Assembly: GCA_016779985.1 (NCBI GenBank)
Contig: JADHMP010000002.1
Coordinates: 124,001 to 188,000 of the forward strand
Reading direction: 5' to 3'
Source: JADHMP01 sp016779985
GTDB lineage: Bacteria; Bacteroidota; Bacteroidia; Flavobacteriales; Flavobacteriaceae
DNA: 64,000 nucleotides
Shown here: in pieces, positions 57,572-64,000 of the stretch
How positions within the stretch are numbered: the stretch's first letter is position 1
Layout of the letters: the number at the start of each line of letters is the position of its first letter
The notes under the pieces: generated by a model
What the model saw: the letters and a program-made list of their open reading frames with translations, nothing else
The model's database searches: none
What the model was told of the DNA's origin: nothing
Position numbers and translations under genes: made by a program

Positions 57572-59026
57572 CTATTTTATTACACTTTTTTTAGTTTTAT
57601 CCAAACCGAACATATTTTCTTTTTGAATCATTTCTGCAATTCCTTCAGGCAATTGTGACTCCCAGCCAGGTTGATTTGATTTGATTCTTTGGAGTATATC
57701 CCTTGAGAAAATTTCTAGATACTCGGGCTCAAAATCAAAAATATCTACCACCTTACCATTGTATTTAAAGAACTTGTAGAAGTCTTTCATACGTGGATGT
57801 AATTTAAGGTTGTTACTATTGATTAATTCACCGGTTTGCTCGTTTTTCATTGGGTAGAGATAAACCTTTAAATTATTGTAAAACATTTTTCCAAATGCTT
57901 CAAGAATTCCTCCGCTAAGGTCTTGGTAGTAGTGCTCATCAAAAATTTCTACGAAATTATTGACCCCCATGGCGAGTGCCACCTGTTCTTTGGTATAATG
58001 AGAGAAATAATCTACCAATCGATAGTATTCTTTGAAATTTGAAATCATTACAGTATGTCCAAGGGAACAAAGCAGTTTAGCTCTATCCATGAAGTCAGTT
58101 TCATCTATTTCGCCTTGGGCCCTTAAGTTGGAGAGAGTAATTTCAAAAATGACTTCTGTTTTGTCATGATTTACAGCTGGCTCTTGGCTAAATATATTCA
58201 ATGATTTTTCATACATATCAATATTTACCTTTGTTACCGGACGAAAACTCCCACGAAAGGCCAATATATTTTTTTTGTAAAGGATTCTAGCAGGTAAAAT
58301 ATTGTTTCCATGGTGATCAAACATAACCGCATCAGTCATTCCATTACGAATAAGTTGTAAACTGATAAGTCTATTGTCTACGTCTTTAAATAAGGGGCCT
58401 GAAAAATTGATGGTATCAATTTCTATTGCGTCAGGATCGATATGGTCATAGAGGTATTTGAGAATTTTTTTTGGATCGTCATTTTTAAAGAAAGCACCAT
58501 AAACTAGGTTTACCCCAATAATCCCTAAGACTTCCTGTTGCAAACGCGCTTCAACATGATGAAAACGAATATGAAGTACAATTTCACTATAATCTTCATC
58601 AGGTGTAGTTTGAAAACGTATACCCATCCATCCATGCCCCTTAAATTTTTTGGCAAAGTCTATGGTAGCAACAGTATTTGCAAGAGTAAAAAATAATTTG
58701 TCAGGATTTTCTTCTCTTGGAATTCGATCTTCGAGAAGCCCCATCTCATAGGCTAACATTTTATGCAAACGGGTTTCGGTCACATATCTCCCGTCTTCTT
58801 CTTCGCTATAAATGGTGTCGCTAAAATTTTTATCGTAGGCACTAATGGTTTTTGCAATTGTTCCAGATGCCCCACCAACTCTAAAAAAATGCCGAGCTAC
58901 TTCTTGACCAGCACCAATTTCAGCAAAGGTGCCGTATATATATGGGTTCAGATTGATTCTTAGCGCTTTCGCTTCAATGGAAGGGGTATTGTTAAATCCT
59001 TGATCCCCTCGAATTTTTACTGCCAT
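57572..59026 (-). CDS. large conserved protein of unknown function (mis-labelled TonB receptor or nucleotidyltransferase)
   Basis: 484 residues beginning MAVKIRGDQGFNNTPSIEAK, a family I recognise in Bacteroidota and cyanobacteria, often labelled 'TonB-dependent receptor' or nicotinate-nucleotide adenylyltransferase. Neither label fits: there is no signal peptide, plug, barrel or HxGH motif. Conserved-looking segments include NPYIYGTFAEIGAGQEVARH, GGASGTIAKTISAYDKNFSD, HIRFHHVEARLQQEVLGIIG and FDHHGNNILPARILYKK. It is probably cytosolic. Convergent with bcp, one base apart. Confidence 0.88.
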   Translation of the reverse strand: MAVKIRGDQGFNNTPSIEAKALRINLNPYIYGTFAEIGAGQEVARHFFRVGGASGTIAKTISAYDKNFSDTIYSEEEDGRYVTETRLHKMLAYEMGLLEDRIPREENPDKLFFTLANTVATIDFAKKFKGHGWMGIRFQTTPDEDYSEIVLHIRFHHVEARLQQEVLGIIGVNLVYGAFFKNDDPKKILKYLYDHIDPDAIEIDTINFSGPLFKDVDNRLISLQLIRNGMTDAVMFDHHGNNILPARILYKKNILAFRGSFRPVTKVNIDMYEKSLNIFSQEPAVNHDKTEVIFEITLSNLRAQGEIDETDFMDRAKLLCSLGHTVMISNFKEYYRLVDYFSHYTKEQVALAMGVNNFVEIFDEHYYQDLSGGILEAFGKMFYNNLKVYLYPMKNEQTGELINSNNLKLHPRMKDFYKFFKYNGKVVDIFDFEPEYLEIFSRDILQRIKSNQPGWESQLPEGIAEMIQKENMFGLDKTKKSVIK

Positions 59027-59049
59027 ATTAGCTATTGATTAACGTCATT

Positions 59050-59057
59050 CAAAAATA
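59050..59057 (-). promoter_or_regulatory. -7 candidate for the 57572-59026 gene
   Basis: Minus-strand TATTTTTG lies 23 bases upstream of the ATG at 59026. It is 30 bases from the plus-strand box at 59088, so the two divergent genes share a short regulatory spacer. No -33 TTG is well spaced. Confidence 0.35.
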
Positions 59058-59087
59058 CAAATTAGAGCAATTAAATCCACATTTAAT

Positions 59088-59095
59088 TACCTTTG
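59088..59095 (+). promoter_or_regulatory. -7 box of the MBL-fold hydrolase gene
   Basis: TACCTTTG lies 9 bases before the ATG at 59105. A TTG that overlaps it could be read as an earlier start but is better explained as part of the box. Confidence 0.45.
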
Positions 59096-59104
59096 TTTTC
59101 CATC

Positions 59105-59875
59105 ATGTTAAAAATCACATTTCTTGGGACCGGAACATCACAAGGCATTCCTGTCATAGGGAGTCAACACCCTGTCTGTTTAAGTGACGATCCTAAAGAT
59201 AAACGTTTGCGTGTTTCAGTTTTGTTGCAATGGGAAGGGCATAGTTTTGTTATTGACTGTGGGCCTGATTTTAGGCAACAAATGATTCGATGTAAACTAG
59301 ATCAATTGGATGGGATTCTATTTACTCATGAACATGCAGATCATACGGCCGGATTGGATGATATTAGACCTTTCTTTTTTCGCCAAGGTGATATTCCTAT
59401 ATATTTGTCTGAGAGAGTCCATCAAAACTTAGCCTATCGCTTTAATTATATTTTTTATGAACACAATAAATATCCTGGCGCTCCCTCTGTGAATGTAAAT
59501 ATCATAGATACCGAAAATCCGTTTGAGTTAGGAAAAAAGAAAATAACCCCAATAGCTATTCAGCACAATAAATTACCTGTTATGGGGTTCAGGGTAGATA
59601 ATTTTGCCTACTTGACCGACGTAAAAACACTTGTTGAAAAGGAAATTGAAAAACTTCAAAACCTAGATCATTTAGTTCTAAGCGCGTTGCGTATTGAGCC
59701 ACATAAAAATCATTTAAATCTAGAAGAAGCTTTAGGTCTTATTGATAAGATCAAACCCAGAAAAGCCTATTTAACCCATATTAGCCACCTTATGGGCTTT
59801 CATGAAGAAGTCTCAAAAGAGCTGCCTTCAAATGTCTTTTTAGCTTATGATAACCTTACTATTGAATCTAACTAA
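59105..59875 (+). CDS. MBL-fold metallo-hydrolase (PhnP-like)
   Basis: About 256 residues. The metal motif THEHADHTAGLDD follows a GTGTSQGIPVIG start, and later DHLVLSALRIEPHKNHLN and AYLTHISHLMGFHEE supply the remaining metal ligands. PhnP-like family members hydrolyse cyclic phosphodiesters; others process different metal-dependent substrates. No phn genes are nearby, so the substrate is open. Start ATG chosen over an upstream TTG that lies inside the promoter box. Confidence 0.88.
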   Translation: MLKITFLGTGTSQGIPVIGSQHPVCLSDDPKDKRLRVSVLLQWEGHSFVIDCGPDFRQQMIRCKLDQLDGILFTHEHADHTAGLDDIRPFFFRQGDIPIYLSERVHQNLAYRFNYIFYEHNKYPGAPSVNVNIIDTENPFELGKKKITPIAIQHNKLPVMGFRVDNFAYLTDVKTLVEKEIEKLQNLDHLVLSALRIEPHKNHLNLEEALGLIDKIKPRKAYLTHISHLMGFHEEVSKELPSNVFLAYDNLTIESN

Positions 59876-59880
59876 TTTGT

Positions 59881-60348
59881 ATGAAAATTAAAATACTTAT
59901 TTATCTACTTTGTTTTGTTTTTTTGGTTTTGTTGTTTCAAATCTTCAATACCAATAAAATTCTCAATCACCAAGATTCCAGATTAAAAGCCCAAAATGAT
60001 CAAATAAGGAATTTAAAAGAGGATTTGCAACAAATGCGATTGCAAGCTTCCCAAGCCAATTTTTTTACTATCAATGAAGTGCCAAAATCGAATTTAGAAA
60101 AAAACTTAAGTGTATATCGTGAAAAACTCCAAAAGGCACTTCAACAAATAAATAAAGACAACCCAAACTATCTCTTTGAGAAAGAAAAACTAACTGGCAT
60201 CGCCTTGTTGGAAAAAATTCATATACTCAATTCACGTTGGATTATAGCTCATTTTAACAATCAAAGCCAATCTGGAGATATTTTAATTGAATATGATCAA
60301 ACGTCAAATGGATTCCAATTCACTCCGCTGACAATTGTGTATGATTAA
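59881..60348 (+). CDS. membrane-anchored coiled-coil protein, unknown function
   Basis: 155 residues. One N-terminal helix (YLLCFVFLVLLFQIF) then a coiled coil at about 30-60 (ILNHQDSRLKAQNDQIRNLK, EDLQQMRLQ) and a small C-terminal domain (EKIHILNSRWIIAHFNNQSQ). Flavobacterial relatives are hypothetical. It follows the MBL hydrolase by 5 bases and is likely co-transcribed. It overlaps the end of the convergent esterase by 4 bases. Confidence 0.78.
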   Translation: MKIKILIYLLCFVFLVLLFQIFNTNKILNHQDSRLKAQNDQIRNLKEDLQQMRLQASQANFFTINEVPKSNLEKNLSVYREKLQKALQQINKDNPNYLFEKEKLTGIALLEKIHILNSRWIIAHFNNQSQSGDILIEYDQTSNGFQFTPLTIVYD

Positions 60349-60992
60349 TTTTTTGCGGTTTTATTTAACCAATCTAAAAGCGCCACAAAATTTTCTTGAC
60401 TTACCGTATGACCTGAGGGATAGGTGTAAAATTCAATATGATCATATTTTGCGGCCAATGGTGCTATAGTTTCTTCTGCCCATTGATAGGGTATCACAGG
60501 GTCTTCTTTGCCATGTGACGCAAATGCAGAAAAAGTAACCTCCTTTGTTTTTATTAAATTCTCGATCACAAAACCACTCAGTGCTATTATTCTTCTAAAA
60601 TGATTGGGATGATTAAAAGCTAAAGACCAGCTTAATATGGCTCCTTGACTAAACCCAAGCAGGGTAATATCTTTTCGGTTGAGATCATATTTTTTAATCA
60701 TCATATTGACATTTTCAAAAATTAGAGCTACAGATTTATTTGCTTCTGGCAAATCGGTCCATTGGTCTTGAGGAGCATCAAAACGAATAGAATACCAAGC
60801 ATACCCCATTTGAGGTAGGGGGATAGGAGCTTCCAAAGAAAAAATAGCATAATTGTCTGGCAAATAAGGAGCAAATGAAAACAAATCATTGGCATTGCTA
60901 CCATAGCCGTGAAGCATGAATATTGCAGCTTGGTTTTTGGTAGGGTTTTTTGGTAGCTGAACTTTATAGTTTAGTGAATTAGAACTTGACAT
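60345..60992 (-). CDS. alpha/beta-hydrolase esterase (phospholipase/carboxylesterase family)
   Basis: 215 residues. The nucleophile elbow GFSQGAILS, the Asp-containing GKEDPVIP and the C-terminal GHTVS provide Ser, Asp and His of the triad. The N-terminal MLHGYGSNANDLFSFAPYL is typical of the carboxylesterase family. It hydrolyses short acyl esters, probably in the cytoplasm. Its ATG and the stop of the dihydroorotase homologue share one base (60992), so they are co-transcribed. Confidence 0.9.
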   Translation of the reverse strand: MSSSNSLNYKVQLPKNPTKNQAAIFMLHGYGSNANDLFSFAPYLPDNYAIFSLEAPIPLPQMGYAWYSIRFDAPQDQWTDLPEANKSVALIFENVNMMIKKYDLNRKDITLLGFSQGAILSWSLAFNHPNHFRRIIALSGFVIENLIKTKEVTFSAFASHGKEDPVIPYQWAEETIAPLAAKYDHIEFYTYPSGHTVSQENFVALLDWLNKTAKN

Positions 60993-62245
60993 TATTTGCT
61001 TTCAACAAATTGATTTTCAATAAGACAACCTAAAACTTTTCCATGCATTTCTTGTCCTAAATGCATACAATTTTTCGAAGTGGAAATTAAGTGTTCTAGC
61101 GCAAGTGTATATTGCTTTGAAGGATCGAATAGGGTGAGATTGGCATCACTTCCTACGGTAATTGAGTGGGAGGGAAGATCAAAAGCAGTTTTTCCCCGTG
61201 TTAAAAATGAAATGGTTTTTTCAAGGGTAAAAATTCTATTTAGAAGCCCAAAAGCAGCTTCCAATCCAATGCTTCCTGGAACACAATATTCAAATTCCAA
61301 TTGTTTTAATTCTATATTGATTGGTTCATGAAGAGTAGTAACCATATCAATAGTTCCATCTAAAAGGGCTTCTCTCAACGCTTGACGATCCTCCTTACTT
61401 CTCAAAGGGGGTTCAATTCTGAAGGGACTGTTAAATCCTCTCAAATCTTCATCTGTGTAGAGTAAATGAGGTAATCCTACACTAGCGCTTACTCTCAGAC
61501 CATCTTGTTTCGCCTTTCTAACTAAAGCAACCCCAGCGGAAGAGCTGATAAAATTAATATGCATTCTACCATGGGTATAGGCCAGCAATTCTAAATCTCT
61601 TGATAAAGCAATGGTTTCAGCAATTGTTGGAATACCTCTCACGCCCATATGGATACTGTGTTCTCCTTCATGCATCAACCCCTTTTCACTTAGAGTGGAC
61701 TCCATCGGGTAAGATTGAATAATACCATTGAAAGACTGAATATAGTCAAGTGCAATTCGCAACAGATGTGTATTATTTTGATGTTTTTTATAATCTCCAA
61801 ATGCTTTGGCACCTGCTAAATATAAATCGTTAAGTTCAGCAATTTGATCTCCATTATTTCCTTTGCTAAGCGCTCCAGTAACGTATAGCTTTGTGGCAGC
61901 ACTATTAGTTTTATCTATTAAGTGTTTTACACTAGCATGCGAATCTAGAGCAGGAGTTGTATCCGGATTTAATAGTACCCCACCAAAACCACTTAGGGCT
62001 GCAGTATACAATCCATTTTCAAGAGTTTCTCTTTCTTCAAAACCGGGCTCACCAAATGATACAGAAGGATCAAACCAAGAGCTTGAAACATGAAGATTTT
62101 TGTAGTTAATTATTTTTGCACTATCATCATCAATATGATCTTCAAGGGCAACAATTTTCCCATTACTAATTAAAAAATCTTTGGTTTTGAAATGGAAGGG
62201 GCTTTTAGTATCAATTAGGGTGGCGTTCTTTAGAAGAAACTTCAT
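60992..62245 (-). CDS. dihydroorotase homologue lacking metal ligands (probable pseudoenzyme)
   Basis: 417 residues of the dihydroorotase/amidohydrolase family: FDPSVSFGEPGFEERETLEN, GLMHEGEHSIHMGVRGIPTI and LLYTDEDLRGFNSPFRIEPP. In active enzymes the first motif is DxHVHxREPG; here the H-x-H is Ser-Val-Ser (PSVSFGEPG). The later metal-binding histidines and Asp (TDHAPH region) are replaced too. It probably cannot bind the zinc pair. A role as a partner of aspartate transcarbamoylase is possible but inferred. Confidence 0.9.
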   Translation of the reverse strand: MKFLLKNATLIDTKSPFHFKTKDFLISNGKIVALEDHIDDDSAKIINYKNLHVSSSWFDPSVSFGEPGFEERETLENGLYTAALSGFGGVLLNPDTTPALDSHASVKHLIDKTNSAATKLYVTGALSKGNNGDQIAELNDLYLAGAKAFGDYKKHQNNTHLLRIALDYIQSFNGIIQSYPMESTLSEKGLMHEGEHSIHMGVRGIPTIAETIALSRDLELLAYTHGRMHINFISSSAGVALVRKAKQDGLRVSASVGLPHLLYTDEDLRGFNSPFRIEPPLRSKEDRQALREALLDGTIDMVTTLHEPINIELKQLEFEYCVPGSIGLEAAFGLLNRIFTLEKTISFLTRGKTAFDLPSHSITVGSDANLTLFDPSKQYTLALEHLISTSKNCMHLGQEMHGKVLGCLIENQFVESK

Positions 62246-62270
62246 AAACTAGCATTTGTTAAAGCCTGAT

Positions 62271-62278
62271 CAAAAATA
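62271..62278 (-). promoter_or_regulatory. -7 candidate for the dihydroorotase-like gene
   Basis: Minus-strand TATTTTTG lies 25 bases upstream of the ATG at 62245. No well-spaced -33 TTG is present; assignment rests on the single box. Confidence 0.35.
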
Positions 62279-62321
62279 AGAAACAATTTTAATAATACTA
62301 CTAGAATTAAAAGCCTAAACA

Positions 62322-63086
62322 TTAAAAATGCTCATGCACACCAAGACCAAAAAGGGCGAAATCATATTTTACGGGATCAATAGGATCCATTTTTCTAAAC
62401 ACTTCATCCAAGAGAAGCAAAGCCTTATGATCGTTTTGTTTTCGAGTGAAAAGGCCTAAAGCTCGAGCCACATTGCCTGTATGTACATCCAGCGGACAGG
62501 ACAGTTGAGCAGGTTTTAACTTTGGCCACAAACCAAAATCTACTCCCTGATTTGATGGTCTAACCATCCAGCGTAAAAACATATTGATGCGTTTTGCAGC
62601 TGAATTTTTTAAAGGATCAGCAACATGCTTTTCGGTACGTTTATTATGCGGTAAGCTAAAAAAAAGAGTTTTAAAATCGTGAATAGCTCGGTACAAATAA
62701 AAGTCTTTATGATAAGCAGAGAAAAAGGGTTCTAATCCACCCTTTTTAGTATATATAAATTGAAGTGCTTGGAAAAAGAAACTCAAATCTTCGCCATTAA
62801 ATGTTCTATGAACAAAACCGTCACATCTTTTTCGATCCTTTAGGGTATGTTGACAAATAAAATCAAAAGGCGCCTGATCCATAAGCGCCACTATTTTTGT
62901 AGCGCTATTGATAATACTCACTCTATTTCCCCAGGCAATGGTGGCGGTCAAAAAACCAATTATCTCAATATCTTCTTTTTTTGAAAAACGATGTGGAATT
63001 TGAATGGGATCAGTGTCTAAGAAATTAGGATGCTCATAAAGTCGGGCTTTTTCGTCCAAAAATGCCTTTAGATCTGCTTTTTTCAT
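62322..63086 (-). CDS. TIGR02757 family protein (DUF2400), function unknown
   Basis: 254 residues. LDTDPIQIPHRFSKKEDIEI, the central SLPHNKRTEKHVADPLKNSA and the C-terminal QLSCPLDVHTGNVARALGLF, FTRKQNDHKALLLLDEVFRK fit TIGR02757, a conserved Bacteroidota family. The final third contains a helical pattern like helix-hairpin-helix glycosylases. No signal peptide. It overlaps the LolD-like ATPase gene by 4 bases, so the two are coupled, though the functional link is unknown. Confidence 0.9.
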   Translation of the reverse strand: MKKADLKAFLDEKARLYEHPNFLDTDPIQIPHRFSKKEDIEIIGFLTATIAWGNRVSIINSATKIVALMDQAPFDFICQHTLKDRKRCDGFVHRTFNGEDLSFFFQALQFIYTKKGGLEPFFSAYHKDFYLYRAIHDFKTLFFSLPHNKRTEKHVADPLKNSAAKRINMFLRWMVRPSNQGVDFGLWPKLKPAQLSCPLDVHTGNVARALGLFTRKQNDHKALLLLDEVFRKMDPIDPVKYDFALFGLGVHEHF

Positions 63087-63754
63087 GCAGTGATCATTCC
63101 ATCACTTAAACGAATAATTCGATCTGCTTTAGCGGCTAGTCTATCGTTGTGGGTTACAATAACAAAACTACACTTTGTTTTACTTTTCAATTGAAAAAAT
63201 AACTCGTGTAATTGTTTAGCATTTTCAGAATCAAGGTTTCCACTTGGTTCATCAGCCAATACCAGCTGAGGCTCATTAATTAGGGCTCTAGCCACTGCTA
63301 CACGTTGTTGTTCGCCTCCCGAAAGAGCGTTTGGTCTGTGATGCATCCTGTGTGCTACGCCAAGTTCTGTGAGTAAATTTATTGCTTTACTCTTAGCTTT
63401 TTTTGAATCCATATTGGATATCCAAGTAGGTAAACAGACATTCTCTAATGCGCTAAACTCAGGCAAAAGTTCATGAAATTGAAAGACAAAGCCAAGCTGT
63501 TTATTCCTAAAAGTGGCCAACGCATCTTCTTTTAATTTTAAAACTTCTTTGTCAGCAATATGTAATCGTGTTTGAGCTCTTGGCTCTGGTCTGTCAAGGG
63601 TGCCCAATATTTGTAAAAGAGTTGTTTTACCTGCCCCTGAAGGGCCAACTATAGCAACAATTTCATTTTGATTTATGGTTAGATCAACCCCTTTTAGGAC
63701 TTCAATAGAGCCGTAATTTTTAAAGAGTTGCTTAGCTTCTACAATGACTTTCAT
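63083..63754 (-). CDS. ABC transporter ATPase, LolD-like (lipoprotein release or antimicrobial export)
   Basis: 223 residues. Walker A GPSGAGKTT, Q-loop QFHELLPEFSALEN, signature ALSGGEQQRVAVARAL, Walker B LVLADEPSGNLDS and H-loop VIVTHND are complete. The pattern and length are those of the LolD/MacB subfamily, which moves lipoproteins or ejects peptides with a FtsX-like permease. No permease is adjacent. Its stop overlaps the start of the next gene, so the pair is transcribed together. Confidence 0.92.
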   Translation of the reverse strand: MKVIVEAKQLFKNYGSIEVLKGVDLTINQNEIVAIVGPSGAGKTTLLQILGTLDRPEPRAQTRLHIADKEVLKLKEDALATFRNKQLGFVFQFHELLPEFSALENVCLPTWISNMDSKKAKSKAINLLTELGVAHRMHHRPNALSGGEQQRVAVARALINEPQLVLADEPSGNLDSENAKQLHELFFQLKSKTKCSFVIVTHNDRLAAKADRIIRLSDGMITA

Positions 63755-63865
63755 GACCTATCGAAATTACTTCTTTTTATTCATTAAACCATATTTGTAT
63801 TTACTCCTCTGTTATAAATTGATAAGTATTAATGAAAGCAATGAAATTTTGTTTATTTTTTTAAT

Positions 63866-63873
63866 TACATTTG
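63866..63873 (+). promoter_or_regulatory. -7 box of msrA
   Basis: TACATTTG lies 15 bases before the ATG at 63889. A TTG at 63849-63851 gives a 14-base spacer, shorter than the usual 17-23, so only the -7 element is convincing. Confidence 0.4.
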
Positions 63874-63888
63874 TTAAACAAAGTTGCT

Positions 63889-64000
63889 ATGAGTTCAACA
63901 ATTTATTTTGGTGGTGGATGTTTTTGGTGTATTGAAGCTGTGTTTCAACGTATCAAAGGTGTTGAAAAGGTGGTGTCAGGATATACAGGAGGAGAGATTA
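63889..64000 (+). CDS. msrA: peptide-methionine (S)-S-oxide reductase MsrA, 5' part (runs off the right edge)
   Basis: 37 codons are visible: MSSTIYFGGGCFWCIEAVFQ with the GCFWC active-site motif and VVSGYTGGEI. It reduces S-methionine sulfoxide in proteins. The rest of the gene is outside the window. It is divergent from the LolD-like gene. Start ATG matches the family's usual beginning shortly before the GCFWC loop. Confidence 0.95.
   Translation, partial: MSSTIYFGGGCFWCIEAVFQRIKGVEKVVSGYTGGEI

Noticed and set aside
1..64000. tRNA, rRNA, CRISPR array, prophage or complete insertion sequence
   Set aside because: No cloverleaf with a recognisable anticodon arm, no spaced identical repeats, and no transposase, capsid or recombinase motif was noticed on reading both strands; this is not a substitute for a covariance-model search.

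Overview
The window is a low-GC chromosomal segment of a member of the Bacteroidota, almost certainly a Flavobacteriaceae-type marine or aquatic bacterium. The evidence is the gene set (TonB receptor with a DUF4249 partner, Bacteroidota-type LptD, TamB, BshA for bacillithiol, a cluster-less Nth, many short lipoproteins), TAnnTTTG promoter -7 boxes, a general lack of Shine-Dalgarno sites, and frequent TTG starts. No rRNA, tRNA, CRISPR array, phage or intact insertion sequence was seen.

Layout. 1-20.4 kb is mostly core: 5' part of tsaD, divergent tamB, glycolysis (pfkA, gapA) with an N-acetylglucosamine-kinase-like gene, ridA, lptD, and divergent from it a long co-directional run: cell-wall amidase, MCE/MlaD protein, two Fe-S proteins flanking a small HAD protein, a conserved protein of unknown function, a GH3-serine hydrolase fusion and bshA. 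20.4-31 kb is catabolic: a secreted Ntn-hydrolase acylase, a DUF1080 / Gfo-Idh-MocA lipoprotein pair, pterin dehydratase preceded by a 29-residue membrane ORF, a Kazal-domain lipoprotein, a PhoD-like phosphatase, and a TRAP transporter (P-Q-M) with a zinc dehydrogenase. 31-34.4 kb holds the TonB receptor/DUF4249 pair.

34.4-44.9 kb is the accessory stretch. Gene density falls and long AT-rich spacers hold small membrane ORFs (one apparently frameshifted), inverted repeats, orphan terminators, and a row of five unrelated small genes (39.9-42.5 kb). The spacers of that row share sequence both after stop codons and before start codons, so the row looks like a cassette array. It ends at a plug-only TonB-receptor fragment followed by the middle of a TlpA-type thiol-disulfide gene in another frame.

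44.9-64 kb returns to core genes: mnmE, an acetyltransferase-like protein, an outer-membrane barrel, YfhO and a polysaccharide flippase, uvrA, an ECF sigma factor with a strong promoter and palindrome plus a 48-residue follower gene, nth, bcp, a large conserved gene of unknown function, an MBL hydrolase, an esterase, a dihydroorotase homologue lacking its metal ligands, a TIGR02757 protein, a LolD-like ATPase and the start of msrA.

Themes: envelope building and cell-wall turnover (TamB, LptD, MCE, LolD, amidase, NagZ-like fusion, NAG kinase), thiol/redox chemistry (BshA, Bcp, MsrA), sugar or sugar-acid catabolism, and a cluster of small genes with unusual spacers. Several genes start 3-4 bases after a -7 box, which suggests leaderless transcripts.
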